From: Pseudomonadota bacterium | GTDB taxonomy: Bacteria > Pseudomonadota > Gammaproteobacteria > Burkholderiales > Burkholderiaceae_E | DNA: 64,000 bases | Assembly: GCA_963204785.1 (NCBI GenBank) | Contig: CAUJHG010000029.1 | Location: forward strand, 44,811 to 108,810 | Direction: 5' to 3' | Shown: piece after piece, positions 46,137 to 53,665 of the stretch | Layout of the letters: every line of letters starts with the position of its first letter | Position numbering within the stretch: the stretch's first letter is position 1 | Made by a program: the position numbers and the translations under genes | Notes under the pieces: model-generated | Databases searched by the model: none | The model's input: only the letters and a program-made list of their open reading frames with translations | Told to the model about the DNA's origin: nothing

Positions 46137-47171
46137 ATGAATCCTCCTCTTCCAACTCCCTCCTCCGTCGGTCTGCACTCGCGCAAGGCGCCGCCGCTGG
46201 CGCACCTCGGCCCACAGTGGTTCGTCCCGGTGATGGGCTGGGCCGGCCTGGCGATCGCCTGGCATCGGGCGCAGGGCAGCTTCGGTCCGGCCGCGCAGGC
46301 AGTCGCGCTGGCCTGCGGGCTCGTCGCGCTCTCGGCCTTCCTCGTGGTGCTCGGGGCCAGCGCGGTGCGCGCAGCGCGCCACCCGCGCGCACTCGCCGAG
46401 GATCTCGCCCATCCGGTGCGGCACGCCTTCGTCGCCGCGCTGCCGGCGTCGGTGCTCCTGCTGGCCAGCCTGGGGACGATGCTCTATGGCGGGCGCCCTG
46501 CACTCGCCGCGCTCTGGCTGGCGGGCGTCGCGTTGCAGGCCGGCGTCACCATCTGGCTGGTGGCGCGGTGGTTCTCCGGGCGGCTGCAGTGGCCTGCGGT
46601 GACCCCGGCGCTGTACGTGCCGATCGTCGGCAACCTGCTGGTCCCGCTGGCCGGGGCTTCGCTGGAGTGGCCGGCGCTGTCCTGGGCCTTCTTCGGCATC
46701 GGCGCCTTCTTCTGGCCGGTGGTCACCGCGATGATCCTGGTGCGCCAGGCGCAGCAGCCGCTTCCCGATCGCCTGCAGGCAAGCTGGTTCGTCACGATCG
46801 CGCCGCCTGCGGTGCTCGGCAGCGCCGCCGCATCGCTGGATGCGCCGCTGCCGGTCGCGCTCGCCGCGCTCGGGGTGGCCGCGGTGCTTGCGGCCGCCGC
46901 GCTCGCGCGCGTGCCGACCATGCTGCACCAGGCTTTCACGATGACCGCCTGGGCCACCGCCTTCCCGCTGGCGGCGCTGGCCTCGCTCGCGCTGCGCGTG
47001 GCCGGCGACGCGGCGCCGGGCTTCGCGACCGTGGCCGCAGTGCTGCTCGCGGTCGCCTCGGTGGCGATCGTCGGGCTGTCGCTGGCAACGGTGCGGGGGC
47101 TGCGCGCCGGCACCCTGCTGGCCCCCGAACCGGTGGCGACGATCTCGGTCGCCCCGTCGTCCGCTCGCTGA
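46137..47171 (+). CDS. SLAC1/TehA family transporter
   Basis: 344 aa with about ten hydrophobic segments. It begins HLGPQWFVPVMGWAGLAIAW, the conserved first-helix motif of the TehA/SLAC1/Mae1 family, and has TPALYVPIVGNLLVP and FFGIGAFFWPVVTAMIL in the middle. These proteins conduct anions or C4-dicarboxylates/sulfite. It is 24 bp downstream of the GDT1-type gene on the same strand, so may be in the same transcript. The substrate cannot be assigned. Confidence 0.82.
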   Translation: MNPPLPTPSSVGLHSRKAPPLAHLGPQWFVPVMGWAGLAIAWHRAQGSFGPAAQAVALACGLVALSAFLVVLGASAVRAARHPRALAEDLAHPVRHAFVAALPASVLLLASLGTMLYGGRPALAALWLAGVALQAGVTIWLVARWFSGRLQWPAVTPALYVPIVGNLLVPLAGASLEWPALSWAFFGIGAFFWPVVTAMILVRQAQQPLPDRLQASWFVTIAPPAVLGSAAASLDAPLPVALAALGVAAVLAAAALARVPTMLHQAFTMTAWATAFPLAALASLALRVAGDAAPGFATVAAVLLAVASVAIVGLSLATVRGLRAGTLLAPEPVATISVAPSSAR

Positions 47172-47187
47172 GCGACGACCGCCAGGC

Positions 47188-49134
47188 TCAGGCGTCGAGG
47201 TAGACCAGCGTCGGCGCTCCCTCCAGTTCCGCGGCCGATTCCCGCGTGGTCGGTCGGGCGCGCGTGGGTGGCAGCGGTACGCCCCAGGCGAAGCAGAGCG
47301 CGCGCAGCACCGCAGCCTGTGCCGCGCGGATCTCGGGCGGAGTGTTCAGGTCGCCCAGCAGCGCGGCCGCCAGCGCCTTCACCGCGCGCGCCTGGTCCAG
47401 GGTCGGCAGCAGCGCGATCACGCGCATCGCGGCGATCAGCTCACGCGCGTCCAGCGCCCCCGGGGGCGACCAGAGCGACCAACCCCAGTAGCCACCGGCG
47501 CGCTCGAAGGCGCGCGTCAGCGAGCGCAGCGAGCGGGGCGTGCGCGAGCGATGCCAGTCGAGCGCCGCCCGGATCAGCAGCGCGAGCGCCGCCGACGCGT
47601 CCGCAGGCTCGCCCGCGCCCGCACTGGTGCGCCGCCACCTGGCCAGGCGACGGCCGGCCCAGTCGCGCAGCCGGCGCGCGTGGATCCGCGACGCAGCCCC
47701 GGGCGGCAGCCGCGCCACCCCGCTGCCCTCACCGATCCGGTCGATCAGCGTCAGGTAGAAGACGAACTCGAGCAGGGTCACCCGGGGCTCGGCCTCCACC
47801 AGCCGGCGCGCCTCGCGCAGCAGTTCGGCGCGCAGGTCGGCAGGCTCCAGCCGCAGCGTCGCCGCCGCCAGTTCGAGCAGCGCCTGGCGTGCCGCCGAGG
47901 GCAAGGCATCGGGCGCCACCTCGATCGATTCGCGCACGCCCCCGGGCCGCAGCTGGACAGTGCGCCCCGGCGCCAGCAGCGCGAGCACGAGCTCGCGCGC
48001 CTGCGCTGGCCGACGCACCGCCGCCGCGGCGACATGCCAGCGCAGCGGCCACTGGTCGCTGACCGGGCCGGCATGGGGTGAAGGGCGCGACAGCAGGCTG
48101 CGCGCGGCGATGCGCCGGACGCGCTCCTGGATCGGCGGATGGGTGGCCAGGGGCGCTTGGCGCGAATCGGGAGCGATGAACCAGGCGTGCGCCAGGACGG
48201 CGGTGGCGGCCGAGGCACGGTGCGAGCGGCGTGCCGCGGCGCCCGCTGCGCTCGGCGAGTGCACCGGCCGCTGCACCTTGCGCAGCGCGCTGCCCAGCGC
48301 CTCGGGAACCCGGGTGATCCGGATCGCAGTGGCATCCGCGCGCAGGCTCCACTGTCGTGCGGCCCCCGCCTGCATCGCGTAGGCGGCCAGCAGCCCCGGG
48401 CCGCCGACTCCGACCAGCAGCGCCCCGGCCGCGCCACGGGCCAGCGCGGCGGCGCCCGCGGGAGTGCTCGCCCGCAGGCGGCCAGGCGAGCGTACGGTCG
48501 GCGCTTCCAGCAGCACTCGCCCGAGGTCGTAGGCATCGCGCAGCCCCCCGGCAATTGCGCACAGGCGCAGTGCCGGGCGCACGTCGCCGTGCAGGATGTG
48601 TGCGAAGGCGTGTGCGAAGACGCCCTGCAGCTCCTCGCGCGACATCGCATCGAGCGCGCCGCGGGTGAAGACGACCACCGAGTCCCCTGGCGCACGGCCG
48701 GCCGCGCAGGCGTTGACCGCGGATTCGCCGTCGAGCAGGTACAGCATCGGGACCTGCGTTCCCGCAGCGACTGCGATCTCGCGCGCGACCTCGGCCAGGC
48801 GCCGTTCGGCCGGATCGACCGGGTCCGGGCCCAGCGGTCGCGCTCCGAGCTGACGTGCCAGCGCAGTGCCGCCGGCAGCGAGGCGGCGTCGATGGCGCAG
48901 CAGCCCCGCGAATGCGGGCACCACGAAGGCCGCCGCGCCTGCAGCGGCAGCCAGTCCCTGCTGGAGCGCCCAGCGGGACAGGCCCGGTCCGTCAGGCGGC
49001 GGCACGAACAGCGCGAAGACGAGCGCGCCGGCGCCGCCGGCCAGGGCCGCAGCAAGCGAGGCGGTGAACACGAAACGCAGGAGCAGCCGACGCCCGCTGC
49101 GCGTGGCCTCGACCTGCCGGGCGAAGAATCTCAA
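47188..49134 (-). CDS. M48-family-like membrane protein with degenerate zinc site (pseudo-protease)
   Basis: 648 aa from TTG 49134 (LRFFARQVEATRSGRRLLL, matching the usual FF-x-x-Q start of large M48 proteins); a TTG at 49200 is an alternative. Two N-terminal membrane helices, then an M48-like domain with EIAVAAGTQVPMLYLLD and NACAAGRAPGDSVVVFTRG. The zinc motif HExxH reads HAFAH (48598-48612, about residue 175), codon GCC for Ala. The third-ligand region, usually E-x-x-AD, reads SLRADATAIRI. Both losses predict no peptidase activity. The C-terminal 300 residues are unlike M48 and largely helical. Confidence 0.78.
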   Translation of the reverse strand: MRFFARQVEATRSGRRLLLRFVFTASLAAALAGGAGALVFALFVPPPDGPGLSRWALQQGLAAAAGAAAFVVPAFAGLLRHRRRLAAGGTALARQLGARPLGPDPVDPAERRLAEVAREIAVAAGTQVPMLYLLDGESAVNACAAGRAPGDSVVVFTRGALDAMSREELQGVFAHAFAHILHGDVRPALRLCAIAGGLRDAYDLGRVLLEAPTVRSPGRLRASTPAGAAALARGAAGALLVGVGGPGLLAAYAMQAGAARQWSLRADATAIRITRVPEALGSALRKVQRPVHSPSAAGAAARRSHRASAATAVLAHAWFIAPDSRQAPLATHPPIQERVRRIAARSLLSRPSPHAGPVSDQWPLRWHVAAAAVRRPAQARELVLALLAPGRTVQLRPGGVRESIEVAPDALPSAARQALLELAAATLRLEPADLRAELLREARRLVEAEPRVTLLEFVFYLTLIDRIGEGSGVARLPPGAASRIHARRLRDWAGRRLARWRRTSAGAGEPADASAALALLIRAALDWHRSRTPRSLRSLTRAFERAGGYWGWSLWSPPGALDARELIAAMRVIALLPTLDQARAVKALAAALLGDLNTPPEIRAAQAAVLRALCFAWGVPLPPTRARPTTRESAAELEGAPTLVYLDA

Positions 49135-49317
49135 GTTGCGGTCCGGGGTGAGTGGTGCCCTTTCCGGTGGATTCTGGAAAGGGCGCCCGGACCGGGTCAA
49201 AACCCGCGGGTCGAACGGTGCGCGCCGGGAGCCGGACGGGGGATGGGAGAAACTGGCCCGGGGCGTCGGCCGAAGGGGTCGGGAACGGCTCCTGGACGCC
49301 CCTCGACCCGGACCCGA

Positions 49318-52300
49318 TCAGCGAGCGTATTCCAGCAGCAGATCGTGCGCGGCGATGGTCTCGCCAGTGCGCACGTGGATGGCCTTGACGATGCCGTCGC
49401 GCTCCGAGCGGATCTGCGTCTCCATCTTCATCGCCTCGATCGACAGCAGCGGGTCGCCGGTCTTGACCACCTGGCCCGGCTTGACCGACACCGTGACCAC
49501 CATCCCTGGCATCGGCGCCGGCAGGTGGGCCGCGTTGGTCGGGTCGGCCTGCAGCTTCTTCGGGCCGGTGCGCGCGCCCGCCTTCTCGACCCGGACGGTG
49601 CGCGGCTGCCCGTTGAGCTCGAAGAACAGCCGCACCACCCCGTCCTCGTCGGCAGGTGCCATGCCCTGCAGGCGCACCACCAGCGTCTTGCCCGGGGCGA
49701 TGTCGATCGCCACCTCGTCGCGCTCGCCCATTCCGTAGAAGAAGGCCCGCGTGGGCAGCACCGAGACATCGCCGAAGTTCCGGCGATGCTCGCGGTACTC
49801 GCGCCAGACCTTCGGGTACATCAGGTAGGAGGAGAGGTCGGTGTCCGGAACCTGGCTCTCGCTCGCCTTCTCGGCATCGCGACGCGCCGCGGCCAGGTCG
49901 ACCGCTGCGATCGCATCGCCGGGCCTGTAGGGCTGCGGCGGTTCGGCCTTGAGCACCTTGCGCGCGAGTTCCTCGGGGAAGCCGTCGGGCGGGAAGCCGA
50001 GGTCGCCGCGAAACAGCGAGACCACCGACTCCGGGAAGGAGACCTCCCGCTCCGGATCCGCGATGTCTTCCGGGGTGAGATCGTTGGCCACCATCGACAG
50101 GGCCAGGTCGCCGACCACCTTGGAGGTGGGCGTCACCTTGACGATGTCGCCGAACAGCCGGTTGACCTCGGCATAGGCCCGGGAGACCTCGGGCCAGCGG
50201 TGCTCGAGCCCGATCGCGCGCGCCTGCTCGCGCAGGTTCGTGTACTGCCCGCCAGGCATCTCGTGGTTGTAGACGTCGGCGGTCCCGGCGCGGATGTCCG
50301 ACTCGAAGGGCGTGTACAGCTTGCGCACCCCTTCCCAGTAGTGCGAGAGCGCCTGCATCGCTGCGAGATCGACGCCCGAAGGCGCGCCATCGGCCTTGCA
50401 GGGATCGCGCGGGTCGCCTGCGAGCGCAGCGACGATCGCGCCCAGGTTCGGCTGCGAGGTGAGCCCGCTCATCGAGTCGAGCGCGCCGTCGACCGCATCG
50501 ACGCCCGCCTCCACCGCAGCCAGCACCGAGGCCACCGCCGCGCCGCTGGTGTCGTGCGTGTGGAAGTGCACCGGCAGCCCGGTCTCTTCCTTGAGCGCCC
50601 GCACCAGTTCGCGGATCGCGCGCGGCCGCGCCAGCCCCGCCATGTCCTTGATGCCAAGGACGTGGACCCCGGCGCGCTGCAGTTCGCGCGCGATGCCCAG
50701 GTAGTAGTCCAGACCGTACTTGCGGCTGGTGTCGAAGAGGTCGGCGGTGTAGCAGACCGCACCCTCGCACAGGGCCCCGGATTCGAGCACTGCGTCGATC
50801 GCCACGCGCATGTTCTCGACCCAGTTCAGGGAGTCGAACACGCGAAAGATGTCGATGCCGCTGGCGGCCGCCTGCCCGACGAAGTGACGCACCACGTTGT
50901 CGGCGTAGTTCGTGTAGCCGACTGCGTTGGAGCCGCGCAGCAGCATCTGCAGCATCGTGTCGGGCATCGCCTCGCGCAGGCCGGCCAGCCGCTGCCAGGG
51001 GTCTTCCTTCAGGAAGCGCAGCGCGACGTCGAAGGTGGCCCCGCCCCAGCACTCCATCGAGAACAGCCCGGGCAGCAGGCGCGCGTAGTGCGGCGCCGCG
51101 CGCAGCATGTCGATGCTGCGCATGCGGGTGGCGAACAGCGACTGGTGCGCGTCGCGCATCGTGGTGTCGGTCAGCAGCACCCGCTTCTGCGCGAGCATCC
51201 AGCCTGCGAACTTCTCGGGACCCAGTTCCCTGAAGACGCTGCGCGTGCCCCGCGGCGCCGGCGCCGTGAGATCGGTGCGCGGCAGCATCAGGTGCACGTG
51301 GGAAAGGTCCGGCCGGGTGCGCCCCTTCATGTCGGGATGCCCGTTGACCGTCACCTCGCCCAGGTAGCGCAGCAGCCGGCTGGCGCGGTCGCGCCGCTTC
51401 GCGAAGCGGAACAGCTCAGGCGTCTGGTCGATGAAGCGGGTGGTGACCGTGCCCGCGACGAAGTCCGGGTGGTTGATCACGTTCTCGACGAACTGCAGGT
51501 TGGTCGCCACGCCGCGGATGCGGAACTCGCGCAGCCCTCGGTCCATCCGGCGGATCGCCTCGGACGCGGTGTTCGCCCAGGCAGTGACCTTGACCAGCAG
51601 CGAGTCGTAGTACGGGGTGATGACCGCGCCCGAGTACGCAGTGCCCCCGTCCAGGCGCAGGCCGAAGCCGGCGGCGCTGCGGTAGGCGCTGATCCGGCCG
51701 TAGTCCGGCGTGAAGCCGTTCTCCGGGTCCTCGGTGGTGATCCGGCACTGCAGCGCGTGGCCGTTCAGGCGGATGTCGGCCTGCGCCGGTGCGGGCCCGT
51801 CCGGGTCGCCGATGCGCGCGCCCTCGGTGACCCGGATCTGCGCCTTGACGTTGTCGATCCCGGTGACCTCCTCGGTGACCGTGTGCTCGACCTGGATGCG
51901 CGGATTGACCTCGATGAAGTAGAAGGCGCCGGTGTCGGCATCCATCAGGAACTCGACCGTGCCCGCGTGGGTGTAGCCGACCGCGCGCGCCAGCCGCAGC
52001 GCGGCCTCGCACAGTTCCTCGCGCTGGTGCGCGCTCAGGTAAGGCGCCGGGGCGCGCTCGACCACCTTCTGGTTGCGCCGCTGCACCGAGCAGTCGCGCT
52101 CGAACAGGTGGATCACGTTCCCGTGGCGGTCGCCGAGCACCTGGACCTCGACGTGGCGCGCGCGGCGCACCAGCTTCTCGAGGTAGACCTCGTCGTTGCC
52201 GAAGGCGGCGCCGGCTTCGCGCCGCGCCACTTCGAGCTGCAGGTCGAGATCGGCCTCGGACTCGATCACCCGCATGCCACGCCCGCCACCGCCCCAGCTC

Positions 52301-52839
52301 GCCTTGAGCATCAGCGGATAGCCGATCTGCGCGGCTAGCTCCTTCGCCTGCGCGAGCTCGGTGCTGCGGGCCGCAGCGACCTCTTCGGGGCTGGCCTCGG
52401 GTGCGAGCACCGACCTGGGCAGCGGCCCGGTGGCTGGCATCACCGGCACACCCGCGGCCACGGCGGCGTCGCGCGCAGCCACCTTGTTGCCCAGCGTGGT
52501 CATCACCTCGGCGGTCGGTCCGATGAATGCGATTCCCGCCGCCGCGCAGGCCCGGGCGAAGTCCGGGTTCTCGGACAGGAAGCCGTAGCCGGGGTGGATC
52601 GCATCGACCTTGGCCAGCTTCGCGACGCGCACGATGTCGTCGATGTCCAGGTAGGCCTGCAGCGGCTTTCTCCCCTCGCCCACCAGGTAGCTCTCGTCGG
52701 ACTTGAACCGGTGCAGCGCGAACCGATCCTCGTTCGAGTAGATCGCCACGGTGCGGATGCCCAGTTCGGCGGCCGCACGCATCACGCGGATCGCGATCTC
52801 CGAGCGGTTGGCGACGAGCAGCGACTGGATGCGGGACAT
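49318..52839 (-). CDS. pyc: Pyruvate carboxylase (single-chain)
   Basis: 1173 aa from ATG 52839 (GGAG upstream). Biotin carboxylase domain first (RIQSLLVANRSEIAIRVMRA, KASWGGGGRGMR, EVNPRIQVEHTVTEE), carboxyltransferase domain next (LLTDTTMRDAHQSLFATRMR, about residue 555; GGATFDVALRFL), then the PYC tetramerisation region and a C-terminal biotinyl domain with IEAMKMETQIRS. Lys in AMKM is the biotin site. It makes oxaloacetate from pyruvate and bicarbonate using ATP, refilling the TCA cycle and feeding gluconeogenesis; fbp is 3.6 kb away. Confidence 0.96.
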   Translation of the reverse strand: MSRIQSLLVANRSEIAIRVMRAAAELGIRTVAIYSNEDRFALHRFKSDESYLVGEGRKPLQAYLDIDDIVRVAKLAKVDAIHPGYGFLSENPDFARACAAAGIAFIGPTAEVMTTLGNKVAARDAAVAAGVPVMPATGPLPRSVLAPEASPEEVAAARSTELAQAKELAAQIGYPLMLKASWGGGGRGMRVIESEADLDLQLEVARREAGAAFGNDEVYLEKLVRRARHVEVQVLGDRHGNVIHLFERDCSVQRRNQKVVERAPAPYLSAHQREELCEAALRLARAVGYTHAGTVEFLMDADTGAFYFIEVNPRIQVEHTVTEEVTGIDNVKAQIRVTEGARIGDPDGPAPAQADIRLNGHALQCRITTEDPENGFTPDYGRISAYRSAAGFGLRLDGGTAYSGAVITPYYDSLLVKVTAWANTASEAIRRMDRGLREFRIRGVATNLQFVENVINHPDFVAGTVTTRFIDQTPELFRFAKRRDRASRLLRYLGEVTVNGHPDMKGRTRPDLSHVHLMLPRTDLTAPAPRGTRSVFRELGPEKFAGWMLAQKRVLLTDTTMRDAHQSLFATRMRSIDMLRAAPHYARLLPGLFSMECWGGATFDVALRFLKEDPWQRLAGLREAMPDTMLQMLLRGSNAVGYTNYADNVVRHFVGQAAASGIDIFRVFDSLNWVENMRVAIDAVLESGALCEGAVCYTADLFDTSRKYGLDYYLGIARELQRAGVHVLGIKDMAGLARPRAIRELVRALKEETGLPVHFHTHDTSGAAVASVLAAVEAGVDAVDGALDSMSGLTSQPNLGAIVAALAGDPRDPCKADGAPSGVDLAAMQALSHYWEGVRKLYTPFESDIRAGTADVYNHEMPGGQYTNLREQARAIGLEHRWPEVSRAYAEVNRLFGDIVKVTPTSKVVGDLALSMVANDLTPEDIADPEREVSFPESVVSLFRGDLGFPPDGFPEELARKVLKAEPPQPYRPGDAIAAVDLAAARRDAEKASESQVPDTDLSSYLMYPKVWREYREHRRNFGDVSVLPTRAFFYGMGERDEVAIDIAPGKTLVVRLQGMAPADEDGVVRLFFELNGQPRTVRVEKAGARTGPKKLQADPTNAAHLPAPMPGMVVTVSVKPGQVVKTGDPLLSIEAMKMETQIRSERDGIVKAIHVRTGETIAAHDLLLEYAR

Positions 52840-53026
52840 CGGGAACTCCGGAACGGTGACGAAGGGGATCGTGCGACGGCGCAGCGTTCGCGATTGCTGC
52901 ACTGCAGCGCAGACGCTTGAAGCCTAAACGATCGCCGTGGCTGCGGCAAACGGGCGCAGCCTGCCATCATATCGACGCACTGCCCGGGACGCGGCCCGTG
53001 CCGATCCGGATTCGGCGCGGCCCACT

Positions 53027-53653
53027 TCAGGGCAGCGGCGAGCTTGCCCGGCGTCGCGCCCCGGATTCCCCGGGAAAGTCGCGCAGCAGCTGCTGCAGCA
53101 TCACCGGCAGCACCTTCGCGGGGTCCTCGCCGAGGTCCTCGCTGACCGATGTGGCCTCGTAGACGCGCCTTGGGGGCGTCACGGAGAGGTCCGCGATCTC
53201 GAGCTTCAGCGTCCGGCGGTACCAGGGCTCGTCGTAGACCGGCGGCCAGCCCAGCGGGATGCTCGCACCGAAGCCCCAGCCGTGCCAGCGCCCGGACCAC
53301 GCGCCCCAGCCGAACCAGGGTGACACGCCCCAGGGTTCGACCACCTGCGCCATCACGCGCTCCTCGGTGAACAGCAGCGTCACGCCGAAGCGCCCGTCGG
53401 CGGTCTCGGTGAAGCCGGCGCGCTGCAGTTCCGGGCGCGCCAGCGCCTGCTGCGCGGCCTGCTCCAGGCTCTGCTCGCGCTGCGGCGGCGGCAGGAAACG
53501 ATAGCTGCGCTCGCTCACCTGCTGCGGCCACGCATTCCAGGCAGTGAAGCGGCTGTCGACGGTGCTCGCGCAGCCCGAGCCGAGCAGCGCCACCACCACC
53601 AGCAGCCCGGCCAGGGCCCCGCGCCCCGACCGCTTAGAATCCTGCAGCGACAT
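53027..53653 (-). CDS. DUF4136 lipoprotein
   Basis: 208 aa. ATG 53653 follows GGGAGG. The signal ends in lipobox LLGSGCAS (Cys about residue 28). The mature part contains SRFTAWNAWPQQVSERSYRF, a Trp/Gly-rich stretch (GVSPWFGWGAWSGRWHGWGF) and RTLKLEIADL, the arrangement of DUF4136 proteins. It is probably an outer-membrane-anchored periplasmic protein; Ser after the Cys supports outer-membrane sorting. It diverges from pepN with only 12 bp between start codons, so promoters must overlap into the coding regions. Confidence 0.8.
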   Translation of the reverse strand: MSLQDSKRSGRGALAGLLVVVALLGSGCASTVDSRFTAWNAWPQQVSERSYRFLPPPQREQSLEQAAQQALARPELQRAGFTETADGRFGVTLLFTEERVMAQVVEPWGVSPWFGWGAWSGRWHGWGFGASIPLGWPPVYDEPWYRRTLKLEIADLSVTPPRRVYEATSVSEDLGEDPAKVLPVMLQQLLRDFPGESGARRRASSPLP

Positions 53654-53665
53654 CCGGAACCTCCC

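Noticed and set aside
48139..52338. A 4.2-kb plus-strand frame opposite the M48-like and pyruvate carboxylase genes
   Set aside because: Its translation is dominated by Arg, Gly, Ala and Leu-Asp-Val mixtures with no motif, while the minus strand encodes a full pyruvate carboxylase.
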